Assembly (NCBI GenBank): GCA_030247855.1
Contig: JAPDRN010000147.1
Span: 1-64,000, forward strand
Source: Knufia peltigerae
Taxonomy: Eukaryota; Ascomycota; Eurotiomycetes; Chaetothyriales; Trichomeriaceae
Length of the DNA stretch: 64,000 nucleotides
Direction of reading: 5' to 3'
The notes under the pieces are model-generated. The model searched no databases, was not told the origin of the DNA, and worked only from the letters and a program-made list of their open reading frames with translations. Each line of letters opens with the position of its first letter. Positions within the stretch are counted from its first letter, which is position 1. Positions 52,266 through 63,396 of this stretch are shown one piece after another. The position numbers were made by a program, and so were the translations under genes.

Positions 52266-53549
52266 TCACAATCTTTCCTCGACCTTGACGTCGACGGGGA
52301 CTTCCGCGATCTGATCCACCCCTTTGTAGTCTGGCACGTCGAGGCCGTACTTGGTCGCGACGTCCCGACTCAGGAAACGTCCACCGACAAAGTGTCTCCG
52401 GCCCTTGTAGTGTCTCACGCAAGGTTTGGCGGCCGTCAAACTGACGAGGTACTCGGGCATGAAGTCGTGACCCACCTGGTCGCCGTCGGACGGCGGACCT
52501 CCGGCGACGTCCCAGCTGGAAGGGATGTCGACCGACAAGACCGGACGAGACGAGTCGATGATGGAGGTGAGGACGGCGTCGAACGGGGCTCGGACCGGAG
52601 GGTGGAAACTGAACCCGAAAAGTGCGTCGACGATCAGGTCCGTGGTTCCCAAAGTCGAAGCAAATTCTTCCGGCGTGGTGAGGAATGGAATGTGTAGGTG
52701 ACCAAGTTGTCTCTGGAGACCGACAAAGATGGGAGCGTCGGTCGGTTTCGGATAGTAAACCTTGGGGGTGTAACCGTAGTGGTAGAGGTGTCGGGCACAG
52801 ACTAGGCCGTCGCCGCCTGAATGAATGAAACACGTTTAGAAGGTGAGTAAGTAGGAAAGTAGACCGTGTCTGTGTTTGGGGGAGAACAAAATGTAAAGGA
52901 AAGAAATCTGATAGAAAGGGGGGGGAGGGTTGAAAGAAGGAAGGAGGCCTATGTATATGTGTATGGGTAGGGAACTTTTGGGTCATGTCCAAACGTACCA
53001 TTATTACCAGGACCACATGCTACAAGGATGTTTTTGCCTTGAGATGGAGGGTGAACTTTGTATACTGTTTTATTTTTCCCGGTTCAAAGGTTGTCAGTGA
53101 TGTTCATACTGGAGATGGCGATTGAAGACCTAGAATAGGGACAGGATTTGGCGATCAAGGACGTGGGACGAGGTCGAGGGACAGAGGAACGTATACTCAC
53201 CTGCCTGTGATACACTGAGACCAGCAAGTTCCATCAATTGATCGATTGAGAATCCTCCTTCTTCACTCATGAGTTCTTTGTCCAGCTCGGCGGCCGGTTT
53301 CGGTCCGAGCGTCTGTAAAATCGTGTCGAGAGAATGTTAGTCCTGTTTGTCACCAATGGTAGATTATAGTAGTACGTGTTGTATTTCTTGTGAAAATTGT
53401 TCTTGGTACTTTTGAACACACACGCACAAGAGAAAGGAGTGTGTGACGGTTGATGTGCCCAAGACTTTGGTCGTGCCATGATACACCATACAACTTCGAA
53501 ATGTCTTTGAGAGCATATTTAGAGACCATCAACTCACCTTTAATGACAT
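52266..53549 (-). CDS. NAD(P)H-hydrate epimerase (YjeF N-domain)
   Basis: The enzyme interconverts R and S forms of NAD(P)HX so that the dehydratase can repair them. Exons 53549-53538, 53312-53201, 53064-52999 and 52816-52266 sum to 741 nt (246 aa). The first exon encodes only MSLK. Motifs are the conserved start (AAELDKELM, FSIDQLMELAGLSVSQA), HPPSQGKNILVACGPGNNGGDGLVCARHL at the Rossmann loop, the LIVDALFGFSF block and VLSVDIPSSWDVAGGP. Introns 1 and 3 are long for this window (225 and 182 nt). The protein ends EVPVDVKVEERL. Length is as expected. It is divergent from the mS16 gene. Confidence 0.93.
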
Positions 53550-54280
53550 CTTGGTAAACAACTTTCTCGCGGTAAGAATTGGTTTGATGGTCCTTCCAGG
53601 TAGAAGAAGAGTTCGAAGCATAAAGGTGTGAATCCTTTACAAAATATCCAATCTCTACCGGAGTCGTCAAGAAGTTCGTGTGTGCAAGAATATTTGTGTC
53701 TCTTGATGGAGATATGGAGAATGTGGTCTGATTTGGATACGAGTACTTGTGTACGAGTAGGAAACGAGGTCCTTTCTCCTTTTGAGTTCTCTTTTTTTTA
53801 CAACGACACGAAAGTGATGTTTTGGTAGTGAACCTGAAATATCCTCGAGGACAATGTTAGCTGGTAATTTATAACATTGTCAGTTTTTGAAGTTGTAAAT
53901 GGTATATTCGGATACTTGACTCCGGACTTGTCGATGTCATCCGGTCGTCATTGTCCCGCACAAGCACAAAAGGATTCCGTAGCCTCGTCCTCTCATCTCC
54001 CGCCAATCATACTCTTCCAACATCGGCAACCAATCGGTGAACTCCAAGAATTTTCGACGAGGCTGTCGCTTTTGCACTTCTTTGCTGGTCCAACAACTAA
54101 TTACCCTTTCTCTACAGTCAATCCCACCTCTCGACTACATACCTACTGTAACATCGGACCTTTTTTTTTTCGGTCAAACACAACCCGCAACTGAACTGTA
54201 CCCCCTCCTTTTTCCTATCCTACCTCTCTGTCTGTCATTGGGAAACCACGCTCGGAACATACACAGACACAACCGCAAGA
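53550..54280. other. Divergent intergenic region, epimerase / mS16
   Basis: These 731 bp hold the promoters and leaders of both genes. There is an 11-nt T run shortly before 54172 and several TACGAGTA-type words near 53740-53760. No gene is supported. Confidence 0.4.
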
Positions 54281-54836
54281 ATGGTTCTGAGGATCCGTCT
54301 AGCCCGCTTCGGCACCAAACGCGCACCCGTCTACAACATCGTGTTGGCCCAGGCAAAGTCCGCCCGAGGCAAAAAACCCATCGAGGTTCTGGGGACGTAC
54401 GACCCCATCCCTCGCCTACCCCTCGCCACCCCCGACACCCCCGAGTACCTCGCCGACGGGTCGACCAAGTTCGTTCCCCGACGGTACAAGGACATCAAGC
54501 TCGACGCGAGCCGGACAAAGTACTGGTTGGGCGTCGGTGCGCAACCCACGGAACCCGTGGTCAAGTTGTTGAGCATGGTAAGTCTTTTCGGTCATACGAG
54601 AGACGCCTGACGGTTTGATCTCGATCGGTCGCGACCAGAGTGCGCCAGTACGGGACAGAAAAGATGAAAGTGGCTGACGACTCCAAACGGCAAAAAATTA
54701 GATTGGCTTGATCGAACCTAAACCATCATCAGCATCGTCGTCGTCACTATCGAGAACGATGCCATCCTCATCCCCATCTACAGAATCCATACCAACACAA
54801 CAGCAACAGAAACCCGCGACGACTGCGACAGCATGA
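54281..54836 (+). CDS. MRPS16: Mitochondrial small-subunit ribosomal protein S16
   Basis: The exons are 54281-54577 and 54702-54836 (297+135 nt, 143 aa). The S16 fold is clear: MVLRIRLARFGTKRAPVYNIV, SARGKKPIEVLGTYDPIP, then DIKLDASRTKYWLGVGAQPTEPVVKLL. The second exon completes IGLIEPKP and then adds about 36 Ser/Thr/Gln/Pro-rich residues ending QQQQKPATTATA. The tail goes beyond the bacterial S16 core. The N-terminus is basic and doubles as an import signal, as is usual for this protein. Exon 1 alone reads into the intron for a few codons only. Confidence 0.95.
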
Positions 54837-55355
54837 GCGAGAAACAAAAGCAATAACAATTGGCCCAATTGGCCTCTCCTCCCAAAATTTCTGTACATCA
54901 TACATAGCATAGCGCTGGCGTTTTGGGCTCCTCAGTCAATCGCAGGAGAAGATCTGGGGAGAAGACCATGAAGGTTCAAAGATGGAAGACACATCACTTG
55001 TACTTGTACAAAGAATTGGCAAATGAATACAACACTTCAACAATGTCACTTTTTACAAAACGTGAAAACAAGAACCCAAAATGAATAAAGGAGGTGTACA
55101 GCATTGTCACATTGTTTACTTGCACGCAAGTCCAGAGCTGTCTGTCTGTCGCTGGGTCTACCAATCACTCAATCATTGATCGATTGAGCAACTTCCCATC
55201 TTGACCATATTCACATGTGTCATGGTATCATGTTTACATTCAAATCCATGGCCCCATTGCTATGCATTCTTTTGAGATGATCCGTTGGTGTTGCAAAAAG
55301 CCGCCCATGAGGTGATTTCACTCATTACTCCGCAATGATTGTGCAAAACTGACAA
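54837..55355. other. Intergenic, convergent 3' ends
   Basis: This is 519 bp between the mS16 and DOA1 genes, which are convergent. It is AT-rich 3'-UTR-like sequence with no gene. Confidence 0.45.
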
Positions 55356-57808
55356 TCATCGCAAGACTGCTTGAATCTCTCCAGCCACATTCTTAAATCT
55401 TGGCTCATCCATGTACTTCTTGCTTCTCAGTTGCGACAAGGCCTTGGGAACGTCAAAAATGTCCTTGGCTGCTGATGTCAGGTCTTCTCGTCCCAGCCCG
55501 ACCACCACCGTTCCCAGTGCAACGACCGTTCGATATGCTGGTTCGGTGGACTGTGCAGCTGGAATTGCGGACCCGGTATGATTGACTGCGGGAAACCCAT
55601 CGAGGATCTTTGACAACTCTTCTACAAGGGACAATCCATAATTGGCCTTGGTCTCGCCATCTATGCTCTTGTCGCTAGTAACGAGAACGGCAATATTCAG
55701 ATAGAGAGTTGTGAGGGCAACAGCAACCGAGACGTCTGTCGAAATGATGGCTGACACTGGCTTCAGAGTGTCAAGGATGCTGTCGAGATGTTCTTTGACC
55801 AGTTCCCGTCCTGAAGGAGAACCGTACAGCAAATTTGAGAAGAACCGGAGCGCAATCATAGCCAGCTTGTTGTTCGTGCGCAGGAAGTCAGTATCGAAGA
55901 TGCCGCTTGCCAGAATTGCAGCGACAGCGTCGAGACCATCAGCATCGGCTGCAGGGAAATCCTTCGTGGCCGCGGCGATGAATCGTAGCAGATCAAGACC
56001 AGCCAGTCGGTTTGCAGGTGGTTGCCATTGGGTCCCGACCTTCATGAGCAAGGACACAGCTGTCGGCAGTTCTGGAGCGGACAAGGATGGCTTGCTTTGG
56101 AAATTGTACTTGTCGAGTTGTTGCGCGACCGTGGTCAACGTCTGCACATCTCCCTGCGAGAGCGCAACGTCACTTCCACCGTATTCAGCATTCTTCTTTG
56201 CGATCTGTCCCATTGCTGCTCCAGGCTTTCCAATAACAACCGGCAGATAATCTTTCTGTGGCAAGGTTTGTTTGACGAGAGCCGGAGGCGCCTGATAGCT
56301 TGAAACTTCTCCAGGTCTATACCTAGACTCAGTACCCCAGGGATCAGCACCAGCAGGTTGTGACTGTCCGAGGGTAGCCCCCTGGGTGTTCTTGATGATG
56401 AAATTGGCCGTCTCCTCCAGATAGCTTAGTGGTAGTTCATGGTCTTGAAGGAACTTCGTGGCGGCTTCGTAGGGGTTCTGAGTGACGTTGTAGGGTAGTT
56501 TCAGTGGTGGTTTGCCATCTTCAATGTCGATATCAAAGACGTAGTCGTACTCCTTTCCGTTGTAGGCCTTCTTTCCGCTTGAGGCCGCGGAATCGACCAC
56601 CTGGCCGATCTTGACCCATGTTTGCTGAGACATGGACCATTGATATAGAGATGCACTTCCGTCATCCTCTTTGATAATTTGACTCTGCCCCTCTTTTGTC
56701 CCTGCCTTTCGCTGCAGAAAGTCTGACCCAGGCAAGTCAGTCATGTTAACCTCGCCCATCTGCTGCTGTGGTACGCTCGAGCTATGGAGGGATGCCTCAA
56801 ACTCTTGTAAACTTTCTGCATCCGCTATCCTGGAGGGATCGCGGCTGAATATGCGTGCCAGCTTGTCACTCGAGCCGACTATAATGTCACCATTCGGACA
56901 GACTGAGACGGACCAGACAGAGATGGCGGGGATTCTGATGACCTGGACACATTCCGTGCCTTGCCATATCCGGACCGATCGATCCTCTCCGGAGCTGACA
57001 ATCTCGCCAGAAGGTAGGACCGCCAGTGAATAGATGAAGGCTTCGTGGCCAAACAATTCCGCAATCAAGTCGCCCTTTAGGGTCCATAATCGAATGACGC
57101 CGTCGTTCGAAGCGGAGGCGAACTCTGCGCCAGTGTAGTGACCTTTGGGAAGCCTCGCCAAAGCTCGAACAATGTCCTTTCCGTCCCAAGAGACCAGCAT
57201 CTTTCCTCGCACATCGAATATTCTTATCGCCCGGTCTGCACAACCCGTGATGATGGTTTCCCGGTCATACGCCAATACCGTCCATACCGTCGCCGTATGG
57301 CCTGGTAAGTCGACCGCAGCTTCCCATTTGCCAATCTCCCATACTTTTGCGGTGCTGTCCCAGCTACCGCTGACAAAGTAATTTGCCTCGGCGCAGACGT
57401 CTAACGAACACACTTGGTGACTATGGCCGACCATGAGTGCATCGGCACTGACTTCTGCTGTCGATGTGGGCTGTCTGGCTTCAATGATTGTGTCTTGCCC
57501 AGAGGACAGCACAAGGCCATCTTGGAATTCTTTTGACGGAGGGACGTAGGCTAAGCATGTTTTGAATTGAGCGCCGTGGGAGGATTCGGTCGCATCATAA
57601 GCAGGAGGGCTCGTTGAGGTTCGTTTCCACACTTTGGTTGTACCATCGCGAGAAGCTGTGACTGCAAATGAAGGGTCCGGGAGGAGGACAGCGCGCACCT
57701 ATTCAACGGTCAGTCGTCGGAATGTGAAGGATATAGATGCGCAAGTACATCACTCTTATGCCCCTCGAGCGTCGCACTCAGTTTGAACTCTGCCGGACCA
57801 CCACTCAT
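55356..57808 (-). CDS. DOA1: DOA1/UFD3 (PLAA) ubiquitin-binding Cdc48 cofactor
   Basis: Doa1 binds ubiquitin and Cdc48/p97 and works in ubiquitin homeostasis, mitochondrial and ribosome-associated turnover. The exons are 57808-57749 and 57698-55356 (800 aa) with a 50-nt intron. WD40 repeats fill residues 1-300 (examples are TKVWKRTS, SGSWDSTAKVWEIGKW, SSGEDRSVRIWQG). The PFU ubiquitin-binding domain follows at about 370-470 (YDYVFDIDIEDGKPPLKLPYN, NPYEAATKFLQDHELPLSYL). The C-terminal PUL armadillo-like domain runs to residue 800. The domain order and length match the family. Confidence 0.95.
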
Positions 57809-58895
57809 TCTGTCGTATTGTAATGGCGAGATGCATGAAAAACAAGTTGTTGGGGAGAGAATGTGTAGAAAGTGAGGACTAGGAGAGGCGATTGTGATCT
57901 CGTTGTGACTATTCCATATGACCCACCAATCACTCAGCCTTGTGTTGACGTATTGCTTGAGCCTTGTCCGTGGCATTCATTAACCCCGCCATGTCCACCA
58001 ACACTACAATGTCTTCACCTGGACAAACAGAGGCATGCCATACATGTAATAGTGTTTACCTCAATAACAAGAACAAGAATATTCATTTCAGGATATTGAA
58101 CAGCCTTGATACACCATACACAGACTCATTTGCCACTTTGAGCTACCATGCGCCGACTTTGGGCGCGGGTTTACGTCTAGTCTCGATACGAAGCATGAAG
58201 GACTGTTCGTATCGCCTCCAAACCATTTTTGGAGGATTTTGGGCTCGTTGTAGCATAGCGATCCCCCGCCGAGAAGCTGTTAGAAGCATCCTGCTTCGAA
58301 TGCGTGTCCGAGAGCTTGGTCCAGCCTCGGGAAGATTCAGCAGTGTACCAGCAAATTTTGCGAGCCTCAACGACATATAAGTATGGGGAAACTTGGTCGC
58401 CCATCTCATAAACTATAAGACAACTTCGCAGTGTGGTATCCCCGCTGAAGGCTGCGGTTAGGCCTTGAACACTTGACAGCTCCCGCGGATTTCAAACTCT
58501 CAAAGCAAGATTCCTGGTGCGTTGTGCTTATTCCCAGGTGTCATCGTCCGGAGAGTCTTTGCTGCCATTGCGAAGGCTCCTCATCACTTCACAAAGGGAG
58601 GAATAGAGTGTGTCGAGGTACATTACTGTCGGTAGCCGTCTTATCATTGTAATACGATAAAGACACACGTGCGAAGATCCCCTTGACGCTGCAGGGGCCT
58701 GCCATGGAAGGAGGTAGCATATCTGTGAAAGATCCACATGTGAGGGTCGGGAGGAGCCTCGTGGCGTTATTAGACATCAAGGACACCCTGTCGACCGCGT
58801 CTCGTGGTCGAAGTGGAGTGCCTGGTCGAATCGTGAGGAGGAAAGGTACTCCCTCTTACCGCCGGCAGAAGTAGCGAAAGGTGTACCACAAAATC
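57809..58895. other. Intergenic, 1.1 kb, nothing supported
   Basis: Frames at 58143-58409, 58528-58737 and 58589-58786 (all -) have no recognised domain. The last two lie downstream of the methyltransferase gene on the same strand and might be 3' UTR. Confidence 0.35.
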
Positions 58896-60028
58896 TCACC
58901 TTCCATGCCGCTGTGTATTATTAGATGTGACTTGCGTGCGAGTTGTCTGGTTCCGGGTATGTGCAAGAGGTCGACGCCCATAGACATTGATACTGTTCAT
59001 AGTTAGTAGACTTCTTTACTCGCTGATCATTCTACTTACAAGTAGACATAAGAATGAACACTTCGATCCAATATCTCCTTCCTCGTGGCAGCGAGCATGA
59101 CCTGTAATGCAGCTGGATCTTTACCCAACAGGCCAACCGCACCTCTTTCGAATCCAGCCGACGAGTACTGCAGGAAATTGGCGACTTCGAGAGCACCGAT
59201 CGTTTTCAATCTTTTATCCTTGGGCCATCGGTTCGTGGGTATCTTGAACACCCTTTCATGTACATCTTCAAACCCTTGCGATTCCAATTGGGCTTTCCAT
59301 TTCTTTGCCGCAAAGCCATCGATCCCCATAGCTTCAGCTATCTGGAAATGCATCCTTCCCATTGCACGATAGCACGAACCTTCGGGGCAGGTGCCATCAT
59401 CGCAGCCAACTTCGGGCACCGTCACGGCCAACTCCAGGTAGCCGCCGGGATTGAGGTGTTCGTAGGCCTGGGCTATCAAAGCAGGCCAATCGCGGATCGC
59501 GAAGATCAGCTCCCTTCCATGGATGAGGTTATAGCTGTTTTTGGGGTACAACCACTCCTGTTCAACGTCGAGGATCTCGAAAGTTAGATTCGGTGGCACC
59601 CATTTAGGTTGAACAGCTGCCAGGTCGACTCCAATGACTGAAGCCGTAGGGTAGTGGTCGGCCATTTCAATTGCCCACGTTCCATTTCCTGTGCCTAGGT
59701 CCAGGATATTCTGTGGATCCAGACACATGGGTGAAAGATGAAGCCGGCTCTCGTAAAGCAATCTGATTTTTTCATGTTGAAGATCATTCCGTTCTTGCTC
59801 TTCTTCGTCAATAGGCAGTCCGTAGAAATGTCGTCCATATGCAGCATATCTGCGACCATATTCTTCAATACCTTCGCGAATCTCAGTGGCAATGCTATGA
59901 CAACGTCAGCATACTCTGATTCTTCTCGAAGGGCAACTTGGTACTCACCTTGTCACATAGCTGGTAGCTGTTGTCTGGGCATCGAAGCCTTCGTCCGAGA
60001 AAGCATCATCTGCCTCCATCTCTGACAT
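58896..60028 (-). CDS. Second LaeA-like SAM-dependent methyltransferase
   Basis: Exons 60028-59949, 59894-59040 and 58992-58896 sum to 1032 nt (343 aa). The protein starts MSEMEADDAFSDEGFDAQT, then EYGRRYAAYGRHFYGLP, SAM motif I ILDLGTGNGTWAIEMAD, VIGVDLAAVQPKWVPPNLTF and RDWPALIAQAYEHLNPGGYLEL. The last intron starts two codons before an in-frame TAA. Splicing it adds 32 codons that include INVYGRRP, equivalent to the MKVVYGQKP end of the paralogue at 39.8-41.0 kb, so the spliced form is preferred. Substrate unknown. The upstream region has a CT microsatellite. Confidence 0.87.
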
Positions 60029-61615
60029 GTTTGCTGAGTGTTTCTCATAACATCTGGAGGCCTCTCTCTCTCTCTATGGTATCTGTAGATCCCGACAAGA
60101 GGAGAAAAGAGCCGGGAGGCGGGGGGGGAGGAACAAAGTACCTACAACTGGTTCACGTAAATCGAACACTCACGGTATGTTTCCACCCTTGTATTGTCCT
60201 GGGGTTCCCTCTAGGATGCATGCAACACGTGCTCAACTCCACTGACCGGGAGCGGGAGCTCGATCGAGAAGGAAAATTCCTGTGTCGAGGCCCACAAGCT
60301 TCTGCGAAGCTCCAGAAGTCGCCGTGTCGGCTGCATGTCCAAGGGCTAAGGTGACTGTATCACACCCCATGCTGCCGGCTGATACCGGGATTATGCTGCA
60401 AGTGATAGTTGGAGCTTATGCCGACGCTGAGGGAGGGAATTTCTGCCGGTCGCTCTGCGCGGACGAATCTAATCGTTTCGGTCGCGGAGGCCTTGCCAAA
60501 AGAACACGGTATGGGGGATAAGATTGACGGTGGCGTCTGAAAAATACCACGTGGTAATCTCGCGCTGGGACCGTTGAGTGATCAATGGGACACCATGATT
60601 GACGGCTAGTGATGGGGATTGTTCCGCCTCAGATGACCAGATTGGCTGTAACAAGTGTTGTACACCCTCGATCCTTCGGCTGGTGGTTGCAAAAGACCGA
60701 GCCGCAGAGGTGTGAGGTCGCAGGACTAGAAATAGCCAAGGACGCCACCGGAGGCCCTGATGCTGTACAGTACAGTACTCCGTAAAGATGTTGCAGTTCA
60801 CGGTAGTTGGCTGTAAGCGAGGGGTGGTGATTGAGTAATGAATTGATGGTCTGGAAAAGCCATCTAGATCGAAATGTTTGCACTCCGTACGGACCTCGGC
60901 GCTCATCACGCACTGTACAGTCCTTATCGTCTTCTTACCTGGTAATTACAGATATGATGTGAGGATTCTGACTCCGTAGTAGATGCATAAATACCGTGGA
61001 GTGTGGATACGAGTCAACACTACAACATGCGAGAGGATCAAGGACTGTCTTCAAAGTAGAAAAGGGAAGTCGGCGAGGTTGCAACTTCATTTCTCCCAAG
61101 GTCGAAGACGTCTTCATGACCCATATGAATGATATAAGTCACAAAAATCATACAGTTCACCCTTCGCCCTCAAATCGAGCACTCCCGCTCTTCCGTCTTC
61201 TCTTCCCTTTGCAACGCTACTCAACTCATCTCAAGTATTTTAGTTGCATCTCTAGGCTGTTGGAAACCCACCTGTTCCTGCCACGTCCCACCGAGATCAT
61301 TGGTTATGAATCTTCACTGTTACACCTGACAAGTGTTCGCTTCCCAGGCACAATGCGAATCACCACACACCTTACTCCGTACAAACTAGGTGCATCCCTG
61401 CCTTCCAGTATCGGTGCCAACCGAGGCGAACCTCTGCGTGTCCAATGCCATCAACTGCCGCGATCCCCGTTGAGCCATTAGGTAGGCTAAATCTTTCGCA
61501 CCTCCTAGGATAGGCGGTTGTAAGAAGTGAAGAAGATGATGATCAAAACGGCGCTTCTCTTTACCATTTTCCTTGCTCACTAGATTGTCTCAATTAACCT
61601 GAAACCCCCAAAAAA
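60029..61615. other. Divergent intergenic region, 1.6 kb
   Basis: This separates the LaeA-like and O-methyltransferase genes. It contains exact TACTCCGTA words at 60776-60784 and 61373-61381 plus variants CACTCCGTA (near 60882) and GACTCCGTA (near 60972), the densest group in the window. Frames at 60996-61481 (+) and 60469-60909 (-) lack domains. No biosynthetic backbone gene is present. Confidence 0.45.
60062..60075. repeat. CT dinucleotide microsatellite
   Basis: A short CT run upstream of the second LaeA-like methyltransferase gene. Confidence 0.85.
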
Positions 61616-63019
61616 ATGTCCCCGACTACCCAAGACGACGGTGAGAAACTGCAAGATCTGGTCGAGCAGCTCTCCGAAGCCGCCAAAGGCTACGATGCGA
61701 GTCCCGGAGCTGCGGGCTACATCTCGCGGACGAGTGTATCGCAAGTTGCAAAGGAAATCGTTCGACTGATGATGGCACCGTCCGACATGTCCATGCATCA
61801 TGCTGCCAATGTAAGTGTGAAAATTGTATACTTCCATGAAACCGGTACGGAGTTACACACGAGCTCATCCAGGTCGCAACCGCCCCCCTTTAGATGCTCG
61901 AGATCGTGGCGGTACGCACCATGCTGTCACTGGGCGTGTTCGAAAAGATCCCCCAAACAGGTTCGATATCACTGGCAGATCTCTCGGCCGCCACCAATGT
62001 CCAGGACTCGTTTCTGGAAAGACAACTTCGAATGCTCGTCGGCACGGGCTTCCTCGACCAGACGCCAGACTACGAGTACGTGCACACCAAATTCTCCAAA
62101 GCCTACATTCAGGTACCGGGACCTGGCAACTTTTTCCAATTCATGTAAGTCTGTTTTTCCACTAATTTTGTGTCATTCTTCATGAACCGAGCCGTTCAAT
62201 TTTAACCACAAGTCAAAAAGGAACGACGAATGTTTATCTACTCTCGTACATTTTCACCAATACATCAAGGACAGAGGCGACGTCCCCGTCCACGAACCCG
62301 ACGATCCTCTCCGCAACCCCTACACCCACCGGCACGGCCAGGACGGCGTGCCCGTCTGGCAGATCATGGCTCAGTACCCCGACCGCCTCAAGGCCTTCCA
62401 GCTCGGCTTCATGTCTCAAGAAGATTCCGTGCCCATCATCGGCTTCTACGACTTTGCCGGTCTCTACGATGCCGAAAATGACGGCGACCGGGTCACGCTC
62501 GTCGACCTCGGCGGCGGACAGGGCCAGTCGATCGCCCAGATGCTCAAGGCGTTCCCCAGCCTCAAGCCGGACCGCATGGTGCTCCAGGACCTCCCCGAGC
62601 CCATCGCCCAAGCAGAAGAGTCGGCCGGCACTTCCTCACTGCCCAAAGGGTTCAAGGCCATGGTCCACGACTTTTGGACCCCCCAGCCCGTCAAAGGCGC
62701 CAAGGCGTACTTCTTCCGACGCATCATGCACGACTACTCGGACGAGAACTGTTCCAAGATTCTGTCGCACGTCCGCGACGCCATGGCCCCCGACTCCAAA
62801 GTGCTCATCGCCGACATGGTCATGCCGAAACGTGTCCACGAGGCAGATTTGCCCGCCGCCGCGATGGACAATTGCGTCATGGTCATGGGTGGGAAGGAAC
62901 GTACGGCCGAGGGGTTCGAGAAAATCCTGGACGATGCCGGTTTGAAATTGGAAAAGATCTGGCAGAGCAGGGAAGGCGGTGCGGCTGGAAACATCGTCGA
63001 AGCTAAATTAAAATTCTGA
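61616..63019 (+). CDS. Class I O-methyltransferase (plant COMT/fungal OMT family)
   Basis: Exons 61616-61810, 61894-62144 and 62221-63019 sum to 1245 nt (414 aa). The N-terminal winged-helix dimerisation region includes MLEIVAVRTMLSLGVFEKIP. SAM motif I is VTLVDLGGGQGQSIAQML, followed by LQDLPEPI. The catalytic His is in FFRRIMHDYSDENC, and PDSKVLIADMVMP is the late conserved strand. Fungal members methylate phenolic hydroxyls of polyketides and other aromatics. The true substrate is unknown, and no partner biosynthetic gene is visible within the window. Confidence 0.92.
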
Positions 63020-63396
63020 AACTGTTGAAGTCCTGCATGGGCAGACGGAGAAAATTTCTTCGAAGGTCAACTAGATTATCATTGATCTGTAAACCTGTGG
63101 TCTGTCTTTTGGGCCAGTACAGACAGACCTTTGCTGTCGGCCAGGCCCATACCATACCGTGAAACGTTTCTCTCCCATTCGGATCTGAGCCTGTCTGAAC
63201 GCCGAATGCTATGCAAAGTCCAATCCCACAAAGTACCCCAGTACCTGATATTTATTGTACACTCCCGTACGAATGACACGCCTTCCTCCATCACAAATCC
63301 GTGAGAAAATGCGTAAGTAGATTCCGTTTTTGACATGCTGCCCTTCATCCCGTTTGCCAACTGTCGCAAGGCAGACCTACTCATGGCGGGGGAGTT
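63020..63396. other. Intergenic, convergent 3' ends
   Basis: This is 377 bp between the O-methyltransferase and the partial gene at the right edge. Nothing is recognised. Confidence 0.45.

Noticed and set aside
52201..53016. 271-aa minus-strand open frame
   Set aside because: It runs through the long intron and the wrong frame of the NAD(P)HX epimerase gene, whose motifs are in the other frame.
58896..63019. Secondary-metabolite gene cluster at the right end
   Set aside because: Two methyltransferases alone are not enough. No backbone synthase, transporter or pathway regulator is present in the window.
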